Origin: an uncultured Collinsella sp.
Lineage (GTDB): Bacteria > Actinomycetota > Coriobacteriia > Coriobacteriales > Coriobacteriaceae
Reading direction: 5' to 3'
Length of the DNA: 6,302 nucleotides
NCBI GenBank assembly: GCA_937926755.1
Contig: CALBBA010000279.1
Coordinates: 1-6,302, forward strand
A program made the position numbers and the translations under genes. Positions within the stretch are counted from its first letter, which is position 1. Each line of letters begins with the position of its first letter. Shown here piece by piece: positions 1-6,301 of the stretch. The notes under the pieces are model-generated. The model was not told where the DNA came from. It did no database searches and was given only the letters and a program-made list of their open reading frames with translations.

Positions 1-16
1 GAGTTCCGCACGCAAA

Positions 17-39
17 GAAGGCCACTTAATGTGGCCTTC
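17..39 (-). terminator. Probable transcription terminator hairpin of the operon (possibly bidirectional)
   Basis: This is a perfect 9-bp inverted repeat (GAAGGCCAC / GTGGCCTTC) with a 5-nt loop. On the minus strand the stem is followed by TTTGCG, on the plus strand by GTCTTG, so the T-tract is short on both sides. It lies about 160 nt after the last stop codon of the leftward operon and is the only strong stem there. It could also serve a rightward gene ending just left of the window. Confidence 0.65.
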
Positions 40-46
40 GTCTTGC

Positions 47-110
47 GCAGGACTGTAGAGCAGGGAACTTCGTGCCCGCCGCCCGGGGGGCGTTGCGTTT
101 AGAAGATGGA
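47..110. repeat. Copy 1 of tandem ~67-bp block (gene-distal)
   Basis: It has the same 18-bp end (47-64) and the same 9-bp end (102-110) as copy 2, with 37 rather than 38 bases between them. The GC-rich core differs in sequence (around 75-92) but can still fold, with CGCC at 77-80 opposite GGCG at 89-92. It lies between copy 2 and the hairpin at 17-39. Confidence 0.75.
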
Positions 111-131
111 TCCAATGTGCTCTCCGTGCGA

Positions 132-196
132 GCAGGACTGTAGAGCAGGAAACCTAATATTCCGCCGCCGGGCGGGCGAAACATTTTGAAGATGGA
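132..196. repeat. Copy 2 of tandem ~67-bp block (gene-proximal)
   Basis: It is bounded by GCAGGACTGTAGAGCAGG (132-149) and GAAGATGGA (188-196) on the plus strand. The latter ends one base from the TAG stop of the LAATG gene. The core at 162-175 contains CCGCC-GCCG-GGCGG, able to form a 5-bp hairpin, flanked by AT-rich sequence. The second copy is about 85 bp away. I do not recognise it as a known RNA family. Confidence 0.75.
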
Positions 197-197
197 C

Positions 198-896
198 CTA
201 GCGTTTATTCCTTCGGGACAAGATCAGCGCAGCCATGAAAGCGATAATCGCTAGCGTTAGCAGCGTCAAAAGCAGAGCGAGCGAGTTGTCGCCCGTCGCA
301 GCCAGGCCAAACAGGCTGGGCTTTTTGGAGCCAGCGGGCTGCGCAGGAATTGTTTCGCCATCGTCCTCGGCGGTGATCTCCCAGCGGACGGTCTTGCTCG
401 CGTCGGCAAGCTCGTTACCCACCGACGTCGGGACACTCAGCTGCAGATTGAGCACCGTGCTGCCATCACTCGTAAACGTTGCGACCTGCGTGGGATAGGC
501 AAACACGCTGCCAGGCGTTCCCGTCTGGAGCCAACCTACAGACGCATCGCCCGCCGACGCCGTTAAGGTAATGGGCGACAGCAAGTGTGCCGTCTCGTGA
601 TCGACAACGGCCCGAACAAACACGCGTACCTGGGACTTTACGCCTGTGGCACGGACCTCAATCTGCTGCTCGCGAGTATCGCCGGGCATCAAATCTTTAA
701 GGGATGGAAACAGGTCGGGATCATCAGAAGTGTCCGTTGCTCCTGAGACCATCAACTGGCGCGCGTTGCCGTCATAGTAAATCGAGGGCGCGTCGGCAAA
801 CGCACGAGCAGGCACAGCAAACGCAACAACACAGGCAACAGCCGCGAGCACGCGGCGCACGACGCGCGCAACGTCTTTGCACATTGGGAAAGCCAT
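198..896 (-). CDS. Sortase-anchored (LAATG) surface protein, candidate fibre base subunit
   Basis: This 232-residue protein is exported and then covalently attached to the wall. Residues 1-34 form a Sec signal peptide: basic KDVARVVRR, a hydrophobic core, and a probable cut after AFA34. The ectodomain (35-195) is predicted to be beta-rich. It contains DLFPSLKDLMPGDTREQQIEVRA (61-83, a pattern common in proteins encoded next to TasA/BsaA-like subunits), then VRVFVRAVVD (90-99) and LNLQLSVPTSVGNE (149-162). The C-terminus has LAATG (198-202), a helix at about 205-226 and a basic SRRNKR tail, which is a full cell-wall sorting signal with Ala in place of the usual Pro. LAXTG signals are typical of class E sortases of high-GC Gram-positives. 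The ATG follows the upstream TAA by one base. No enzymatic motif is seen. The sortase is not in the window. Confidence 0.85.
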   Translation of the reverse strand: MAFPMCKDVARVVRRVLAAVACVVAFAVPARAFADAPSIYYDGNARQLMVSGATDTSDDPDLFPSLKDLMPGDTREQQIEVRATGVKSQVRVFVRAVVDHETAHLLSPITLTASAGDASVGWLQTGTPGSVFAYPTQVATFTSDGSTVLNLQLSVPTSVGNELADASKTVRWEITAEDDGETIPAQPAGSKKPSLFGLAATGDNSLALLLTLLTLAIIAFMAALILSRRNKR

Positions 897-897
897 A

Positions 898-1473
898 TTA
901 CGCACCTCCGTGCGGCGGAACCAGTACGCCGTTGTCGACTTGACAGTTCCACGCCTCGACAACGGCGTCGTCAGGCGTCGACTGAATCGCCTGGGTCGAG
1001 ATATCTACGACCAAATTCCTATCCTGTTGCGAAGCCCGCTCCGCAACACTCTTGATAAGCACGCCGGTCTCGTCACTGGGAGCAACAGGCGACGTCCAGT
1101 AATAGGACCCGTCGCTCGCCTTGACCCACACGTCAGCTTGATTAGAGCTAGAGGCATCGACCAACTTGTCGCTCCACACGATTTCATAGTCCGTGCCAGC
1201 CTGCGGCTCTTCCCACAAGCGGGCGCCGTTTCCATCCTGCCAGTAGATATCCACTGCGGCACGAATGTAAGCAGGCGCAGTGCCCGTGTTCTCCGCCTTG
1301 ACATCGTTCTTCACTTTGCCGCTGAGCGTTTCCTGGACCGAGGGCGTCACCGATCCGATTCCGAACTGGTTGACCAGCACGCCCGTGACCGAAAGCCATG
1401 CCAGCGTGCCTGCCGTGCCAGCCAGGAGGATAACTCCCACCAGCAAGGCGATGATGCGCTTGCGTTTGGACAT
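898..1473 (-). CDS. TasA/BsaA-like fibre subunit with SipW-cognate signal peptide
   Basis: This is a probable secreted structural subunit of an extracellular protein fibre or biofilm matrix, 191 residues. The N-terminus (SKRKR, a hydrophobic core at about 7-21, then AGTLAWLS at 21-28) matches the signal sequences processed by SipW-type signal peptidases. By analogy with TasA, cleavage would fall near A25/W26. The mature part has the hallmarks of the family: a VTPSVQETL strand (42-50), a KNDVKAENTGTAPAYIRA core (55-72) followed by a W-containing strand, and a closing VDISTQAIQS...AW segment (156-175). Homologues include B. subtilis TasA and C. perfringens BsaA-type proteins, usually encoded beside a SipW peptidase. 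The start is set by a strong AAGGAGG 6 nt upstream, and the gene begins one base after the adhesin stop. There is one cysteine (C177) and no wall-anchor signal. Whether it is the major or a minor subunit is not visible. Confidence 0.85.
   Translation of the reverse strand: MSKRKRIIALLVGVILLAGTAGTLAWLSVTGVLVNQFGIGSVTPSVQETLSGKVKNDVKAENTGTAPAYIRAAVDIYWQDGNGARLWEEPQAGTDYEIVWSDKLVDASSSNQADVWVKASDGSYYWTSPVAPSDETGVLIKSVAERASQQDRNLVVDISTQAIQSTPDDAVVEAWNCQVDNGVLVPPHGGA
903..909 (-). promoter_or_regulatory. Shine-Dalgarno for the LAATG-anchored gene, inside the end of the fibre-subunit gene
   Basis: GGAGGTG on the minus strand is made by the His-Gly-Gly-Ala codons that end the 191-residue protein. 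GGAGG lies 8 nt before the ATG at 896, and the upstream TAA (900-898) is within the spacer. This decides the start: a longer reading frame from a TTG at 962 has no ribosome binding site, would overlap the upstream gene by 65 bases, and would put 22 non-hydrophobic residues ahead of the signal peptide. Confidence 0.85.
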
Positions 1474-1474
1474 G

Positions 1475-4400
1475 CTAGTCCTCCTTCCTTGTTACGTTGC
1501 CGTTGCTCCACACGTTGTGAGCACGATCGCCGCCGTCGATCCATTTGTCTTTCACGCGCGTGTTCATGCAGGTGAACGTGGCATCGTTTGCGCTCGATGC
1601 GGCGGAGATGGTCGCCTGCGCCTTATCACCCGGCTGCTTGCCGGGGACGCCTATCTTGCTGCTGTAGCGCCATGCCCACGCCGCATCCTCCTCGACGGTG
1701 TAGACGCCTGCCGGCGCGGCAAGTTCGACGCGGCCGACGTACACGGTCGCCCCATCCTCATCAGTCAAGGTTTCCGAAACCTTCACCTCGACCATGCGCG
1801 TCTCGGCAGGAGAGTCCTCCGACATCTTTCGCGTCACTTTAAAGCGGAACGTCTTACCGAGCGCATCGGAATCCGTAGTCTTCTTTACGATGTTCAGGGC
1901 ATGCGTCTTGGCAAAGTTAAAGACCGCGTTACCCTCACCCTGATCGCCTTCGCCCGTCTTCTTGGACTCCAGGCGGTTTGCCAGTTCGAACGAGCCGTCA
2001 CCCGAACCCAGACTGTAAAGCGAGACAAACTTGTCGTTTACGGGCTCTTCCAGCGCAGAAACACCCTCTGCACCAGGGCTGTAGCTTGCCCGCTTTACCG
2101 TAACGGTCAGCTGCGTTCCCATAAACGGCTTGGCAAAGCAGACTTTAAACGGTGCCTTGTCGGCACTGTCATCGACCGTATTGGCGGCGGCGGGATCGAG
2201 CAGCCACTTAAGCTGGTCGGTCATGACTTTGGGGCTCGCAGGGTCGGACGTATCGTTGGCGGCCACTCGATACGTCACGGGATACAGGTCCATGTCTCCC
2301 TTGACCGGCTCGCTCTTAAACTCATTCCAAGACTTCGGAGCGCCAACGGCAGGCACATATCGCCACTCCAGGAAGAGCTCGCGTACGTCACCGCTGGCCG
2401 CCTGTTCATCGAGCAGCGCGACGATCTTGGAGTGGGCGTCCGGGTCGTATGCCACGGACTTTTTCTCCATCTCGGGATTGCCGTTTTTGTCATAGACCGG
2501 GTTGCCGCTCTCATCCACCTTGGGAACATCGACGTTATGGACAAAGCCGGCGCCCGTCGCTCGCTCGCCGTCCGAGTCGACCGTCGCCGTAAAGACGACC
2601 GACCCGTCGACACCGTGATAGCGCACCTTATACGGCGCGATCTTGTACACCGCGGTGTAGGTCACGCTCTCAAAGGGCTCGCTGCCCTCGAGGGGATACT
2701 TCTCGTCATCGGTCAACAGGGTGTATTTGCCATCGGGTTCATAGTCGCGCGACCAGCCGACAAAGTCGTACTTGGTGCCGTCAATGCCCTCAACCTCCTC
2801 GGCGGCCTTGACCTCAAGAGAAATCTGGTCGCCGGAATCAGTGCGGCCGAGGCTACGGACAAGATCGGGATTCGCAAGATTGAAGTCGATGTTCGATTGA
2901 ACGGTAACCAGGCTGGGACGGTAGACCGGGTACAGCTCCATGGGGGCCTTGACCACGGTAGAAGCACTCACCATACGGATGCCCTCCGACCAAGCGACAT
3001 AGCCCTTGCCAGGTGCCGGCTGGGCTTCCGTCCAGCCCACGAAGACGTTGAACTTACCTGTATCCCCATCGATAGTGCGGACGTCATAAGTAGGCTTCGG
3101 GATGCCGCCATCAAGGTTGCCGAGCATATCGCCTTGCTGAGCAACTTTGCCGTCCACTTTCGAGGCATTGAGATGATACACGACCGCCAACGGCGAATAG
3201 TACGCCACAAATGTATAGGCCCCGCCGGGTTCCACCTGATAGGAATACGAGTTATCGCCGTTAGGTTCGAGCTTTTTAACTTCGCCGTTCGGAAGCTCGA
3301 TCTCAACCTTCTGCAACTTATACAGCTCACCGCCTGCTTTATAAACCGGAGTCGTGACGTCAGGGGTCACCGTTGCCGTAGCAGGGTCGGTGCCCGCGTT
3401 GATAACGGGAGCGATGTCGTGCTTATCGTACTTAGGCACATTGACCTTGTCCGTGCCATCAAAACCCGCGCGGTGCAGGTTGGTGGTGTACCTAACGTCG
3501 TACTTCGCGTACACCGGATAGGCATCCTGGTACTGGGTGACCTTGAAATCTGGTTTCACCAGATACGGTTCGGCCTTATCCGGGTCAGAAGTGGTGAAGG
3601 AATCGCCCTCGACATCGTAGATATACTTCCAGACGTCAGAACCCTTCGGGACCTCGGCGGTCGAAATCCAGCCCAGGAACTTATAACCCGGCACCGCCAT
3701 CTCGGCATCAGTCGGCGAAGACTCAAGGGTCAAGGGGCTTTCATAAGAACCAGTTGGCTCATCCTGCGGGTCCCCTGTTGCCTCAACCGAAGTGTTCACG
3801 TGCGGGTAGTAATACGTGTACGTAGGGTCTGATCCATTCACCTTATTTTGCAGCAGGTTGCTTTCGTAACGACGCGTAGCGGCCTTCAGGATTGTGTTGT
3901 CCTTGTTGTAGAAGTTAACGTCTGTAGTAATCATCGCGCGAACGTAATACTTCGTATCGAGATCCAGCATCGTGCTTTCGATGGGATTTTTCACATACGT
4001 CCAGCAGCCATTGCCGCGCTCAAGCGTCCAGAAATTCAGGCGATAGCGATCATTCACCAGTTTGACCGTTACGTTCAGCGAAGCCGAAGTCCAGGTATCG
4101 CTTAGCGTTGCAGCGCCTGGAAAATCGGTATCGGCATAGAGGTCTTTTAGAGTATCGGCTCCCGTATCGTTTTTAACGTTGTGCGAGTACGCATTAAGGG
4201 GGCTCACGACAAGGGTTTCCTTCGTGAAGCGCGTGTCACACGTTTCGTCATACCTATCCTTTATACCGTGGTCAACATGCTCCGGACCCCAGTGGACGAC
4301 GTTTTCACGCACGAAGGTACTGCCGACGTTTTCCTCAAAGGGCGTTTGATAGCGATTCCAAACGGAACAAAGCAGCTTGCTGTCCGTAAACCCATGGTTG

Positions 4401-6301
4401 GTATAAGCCCGGACGTAATAATCCACTCGGTACTCAAAGCGGGCGATGTAGGTATGCGGCACGGTTAGATCGACATCGGCAGGGAGTGTATAGCTGGGAT
4501 CGCGGCTTACGCGCACCTCGAGCGGGGCATCTTCGGTTCCCTTGTTTTCGTACCAGCCCAGGAAGCGATACCCATCGGGCAGCTCGTCGTCATCGGATAT
4601 AGCTTTGCCGGATACGTCGAGCACCTGCACGGTATACGCGCTTGTGCCATCTTCTGCAGTCTCAACCTTAACGTGAGTTTTGCCCACGTCTACGCGCTGG
4701 GTTACATCATTGAGCGTATCCTGATCATTGCCCTCGAACACCGTCTTGATGTTCGAAGCGTAGTCGCTGTACACCGGGTAGAAGTCGGTCGGACCGACCA
4801 CGGTGATCTCGCCACCTGCAGGATAAAATGCTCCCTTGTTTTTCAGATCAGCCAGCTGAGTGGAGGTGATGGCAGCATAGGCGCCGTTCATGCTCTTATC
4901 GTCGTTCGGCTGCGTGGTCCATCCAATAAACGTCGCGGTTTTCGACAAACTGCCGCGATCAACCGGAGCTACGGGGTTGAGTTTGACGCCATAGCGATAC
5001 CAATCCGTCGACTTGTCATGCGCGGCGCCGCTCTGGTAATCGAGCTTCTCGCCCTTTACGTTATAGAACAGCACCTGCGCCTCGTACGAAGCGATAAAGA
5101 GGTCGTTGCCCTTGAAGCCCTCGCTTTTGGCATGATCCTTGCCGTTGTCGGCAGTGTAGCTCGAGGCCGCCTCGTGCTTCGTGTTCTTCTCGACACGCTT
5201 GCCGTCCTTAACAGCAGCAGTATCGGTCTTGCCGTCAAACCAGCTGTTGTCTTGGCCAATGTGGTTCACACGCACATCGGGTTCGCGGAACCAACCCATA
5301 AAGCGGTAACCGTCGTTCGCCTCGCTCAGCCCCTCAGGCTTTGCAGAGGTCTCCTGCTTAAACGTTACCGACGTATCGCCTTGGGCCAAGCCCTGTGCCG
5401 TTCCGGCTAGCACGGCGCTCACCGCAAAGGTGTACGGATCGCTGGTGGACTGGTCTTTGCCCAACATGGTTGCCAGAACAGTTGCCGTGCCCGCACCGGG
5501 AAAATCAATCGTTGCCTTAACGCTCTGGCCATGCACGGGGATATTCAGCTTGTAATCCATCGCCCACTCATTGGTGTGCTGACCACCCAGAGCCTTGTCG
5601 TTATCAGTCGAGCGCTTGGTGCCGGCGCAAAAGTCATAGTCGTGCTCTTCCCACAGCTCGCGCGTGGTGTAGCGCTCGTCATCCCACGGACCGTAGCTGT
5701 CGCCCTTGATAGTGCCGTCGCCGCCAAACGAAGGTATCTTTTTCTTAGCCGCAGTACCCTGGCTGCTGCCGTTTAGGCTCACGCTCGGCTTAAAGTAGCA
5801 CTCGGTGACCGTGGCGTCGCCCTTGTTGGCGCGCGCAGCAATACCGCCCAAGTTCACGTCGTTTTGAATAATGGGGATCACGGCGATGGGATTGTACTGA
5901 CGCGAGCTCAAATCGCCGGCGAAATGGCTGCGAGTGATTTCATTACCGCTCTTAGACAAGATGCGGCCTGCAAGACCGCCCGTCCAAGCGCGCGTTACGG
6001 AGACAACGCCCACGTAAGAAGCAGCATAGCTATAGCATTTCGCCGTTGAAAAGCAGTCAATGACTTTAGCGCCTTCCGCCATGCAACCGACGAAGCCCGA
6101 AGCGTACACGTTGTTGCCGCCCAGGGCGCCGATGGCCACATCGTACTTATTGGTAACGTCGGTCATGTCCATCGAGGAGCCATCCTCGCTTCGCGTGGGC
6201 GTAACGCGGCAGTACTCGATGGTCGAGTTCTTGACGTAGCCGGCAAAGGGGGTGCGGACAGAAAGTTGGACCGTGAAGCGGTCCGGACTGGAGGTTCGCA
6301 T
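1475..6301 (-). CDS. Giant surface adhesin, GLUG beta-helix plus InlB B-repeat-like (FxGW) array plus Cna-B-like C-terminal domain; 5'-partial
   Basis: This is probably a secreted adhesin or fibre-tip protein. 1,608 residues are visible. The first in-frame ATG sits one base from the window edge, no signal peptide follows it, and the protein starts mid-domain, so the true start is outside the window. Domains in order (numbering from that ATG): glycine-rich GLUG-like beta-helix coils at about 60-175; a poorly recognised linker at 176-330; an array of InlB B-repeat-like modules at about 330-1346, recognisable by the core YRFMGW, TFIGW, YRFLGW, YKFLGW, VFVGW and YDFVGW and by closing strands such as YPVY; and a Cna-B/SpaA-like domain at about 1467-1581 with a short polar tail. 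There is no LPXTG motif or C-terminal membrane helix, so it is not itself sortase-anchored. The stop TAG (1477-1475) is one base before the next gene. The family assignment rests on motifs read by eye. The exact ligand is unknown. Confidence 0.88.
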   Translation of the reverse strand: MRTSSPDRFTVQLSVRTPFAGYVKNSTIEYCRVTPTRSEDGSSMDMTDVTNKYDVAIGALGGNNVYASGFVGCMAEGAKVIDCFSTAKCYSYAASYVGVVSVTRAWTGGLAGRILSKSGNEITRSHFAGDLSSRQYNPIAVIPIIQNDVNLGGIAARANKGDATVTECYFKPSVSLNGSSQGTAAKKKIPSFGGDGTIKGDSYGPWDDERYTTRELWEEHDYDFCAGTKRSTDNDKALGGQHTNEWAMDYKLNIPVHGQSVKATIDFPGAGTATVLATMLGKDQSTSDPYTFAVSAVLAGTAQGLAQGDTSVTFKQETSAKPEGLSEANDGYRFMGWFREPDVRVNHIGQDNSWFDGKTDTAAVKDGKRVEKNTKHEAASSYTADNGKDHAKSEGFKGNDLFIASYEAQVLFYNVKGEKLDYQSGAAHDKSTDWYRYGVKLNPVAPVDRGSLSKTATFIGWTTQPNDDKSMNGAYAAITSTQLADLKNKGAFYPAGGEITVVGPTDFYPVYSDYASNIKTVFEGNDQDTLNDVTQRVDVGKTHVKVETAEDGTSAYTVQVLDVSGKAISDDDELPDGYRFLGWYENKGTEDAPLEVRVSRDPSYTLPADVDLTVPHTYIARFEYRVDYYVRAYTNHGFTDSKLLCSVWNRYQTPFEENVGSTFVRENVVHWGPEHVDHGIKDRYDETCDTRFTKETLVVSPLNAYSHNVKNDTGADTLKDLYADTDFPGAATLSDTWTSASLNVTVKLVNDRYRLNFWTLERGNGCWTYVKNPIESTMLDLDTKYYVRAMITTDVNFYNKDNTILKAATRRYESNLLQNKVNGSDPTYTYYYPHVNTSVEATGDPQDEPTGSYESPLTLESSPTDAEMAVPGYKFLGWISTAEVPKGSDVWKYIYDVEGDSFTTSDPDKAEPYLVKPDFKVTQYQDAYPVYAKYDVRYTTNLHRAGFDGTDKVNVPKYDKHDIAPVINAGTDPATATVTPDVTTPVYKAGGELYKLQKVEIELPNGEVKKLEPNGDNSYSYQVEPGGAYTFVAYYSPLAVVYHLNASKVDGKVAQQGDMLGNLDGGIPKPTYDVRTIDGDTGKFNVFVGWTEAQPAPGKGYVAWSEGIRMVSASTVVKAPMELYPVYRPSLVTVQSNIDFNLANPDLVRSLGRTDSGDQISLEVKAAEEVEGIDGTKYDFVGWSRDYEPDGKYTLLTDDEKYPLEGSEPFESVTYTAVYKIAPYKVRYHGVDGSVVFTATVDSDGERATGAGFVHNVDVPKVDESGNPVYDKNGNPEMEKKSVAYDPDAHSKIVALLDEQAASGDVRELFLEWRYVPAVGAPKSWNEFKSEPVKGDMDLYPVTYRVAANDTSDPASPKVMTDQLKWLLDPAAANTVDDSADKAPFKVCFAKPFMGTQLTVTVKRASYSPGAEGVSALEEPVNDKFVSLYSLGSGDGSFELANRLESKKTGEGDQGEGNAVFNFAKTHALNIVKKTTDSDALGKTFRFKVTRKMSEDSPAETRMVEVKVSETLTDEDGATVYVGRVELAAPAGVYTVEEDAAWAWRYSSKIGVPGKQPGDKAQATISAASSANDATFTCMNTRVKDKWIDGGDRAHNVWSNGNVTRKED
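1480..1486 (-). promoter_or_regulatory. Shine-Dalgarno for the TasA/BsaA-like gene, embedded in the upstream stop region
   Basis: AAGGAGG on the minus strand lies 6 nt before the ATG at 1473. It is formed by the last sense codons (Lys-Glu-Asp) of the giant adhesin, whose TAG stop (1477-1475) sits inside the spacer. This fixes the start of the 191-residue protein and implies re-initiation or coupled translation. Confidence 0.85.
1559..1903 (-). other. Cna-B/SpaA-like (DUF7601-type) C-terminal domain of the giant adhesin
   Basis: Residues about 1467-1581 show the strand order of a collagen-binding B-type domain. It opens with LNIVKKT (K1473/K1474), continues with TFRFKVT, then a GVYTVEED turn, and closes with FTCMNTR. 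The Lys in the first strand, Glu at Y+4 (E1538) and Asn in the last strand (N1580) match the placement of the Lys-Asn isopeptide bond and its catalytic Glu in the Cna-B family. A 27-residue Trp-containing polar tail follows, with no membrane anchor. The bond itself is inferred. Confidence 0.6.
2264..5314 (-). repeat. Array of InlB B-repeat-like (FxGW) protein modules
   Basis: This is a protein-level repeat inside the giant adhesin, residues about 330-1346. Six clear cores end in GW at residues 337, 461, 583, 878, 1090 and 1183. Two degenerate cores fit the same phase: LNFW near 755-758 and FLEW at 1310-1313. Modules close with a strand pair such as IASYEAQVLFY (403), YPVYSDY (508), IARFEYRVDYY (619), YPVYAKYDVRY (928), YPVYRP (1124), TAVYKIAPYKVRY (1216) and YPVTYRV (1340). 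Spacing between cores is about 90-170 residues for most neighbours, longer than the roughly 70 residues of classical InlB B repeats, so loops have been expanded. Such beta-grasp-like modules usually act as stalks that hold a binding domain away from the cell. Confidence 0.8.
5777..6124 (-). other. GLUG-like right-handed beta-helix segment of the giant adhesin
   Basis: About residues 60-175 contain three coil-like repeats. Each has a small-residue turn (ASGFVG, TGGLAG, LGGIAA) followed by a polar stretch and a strand ending in an aromatic or cysteine-containing segment (VIDCFS, ITRSHFAG, VTECYF). This spacing is typical of GLUG-motif passenger regions found upstream of FxGW repeats in Gram-positive surface proteins. 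More coils probably lie upstream, beyond the window edge. Assignment is by pattern only. Confidence 0.55.

Noticed and set aside
47..149. CRISPR array
   Set aside because: Only two copies, with a second conserved element inside the putative spacer and a foldable related core; not a repeat-spacer pattern.
26..184. 53-codon minus-strand frame running through both repeat blocks from an ATG at 184 to a TAA in the hairpin loop
   Set aside because: No ribosome binding site before the ATG, low-complexity Pro/Gly/Arg product, and it ends in the terminator loop; most likely chance.
830..880. Possible lipobox around Cys22 of the LAATG protein
   Set aside because: The residues before the Cys are A-V-A, not an L-[AS]-[GA] type lipobox, and a standard signal peptidase I site (AFA) follows; the C-terminal sorting signal already explains anchoring.
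897..962. Longer form of the LAATG protein starting at TTG 962
   Set aside because: No Shine-Dalgarno, overlap with the fibre-subunit gene, and it would displace the signal peptide from the N-terminus.
1280..3832. 850-residue open frame on the plus strand, antisense to the giant adhesin
   Set aside because: It lies wholly opposite the adhesin and fibre-subunit genes, has no ribosome site, no recognisable domains and an Arg/His/Val-rich composition typical of an antisense shadow in GC-rich DNA.
4673..5410. 245-residue plus-strand open frame
   Set aside because: Antisense to well-recognised FxGW-repeat coding sequence; composition is that of a shadow frame.
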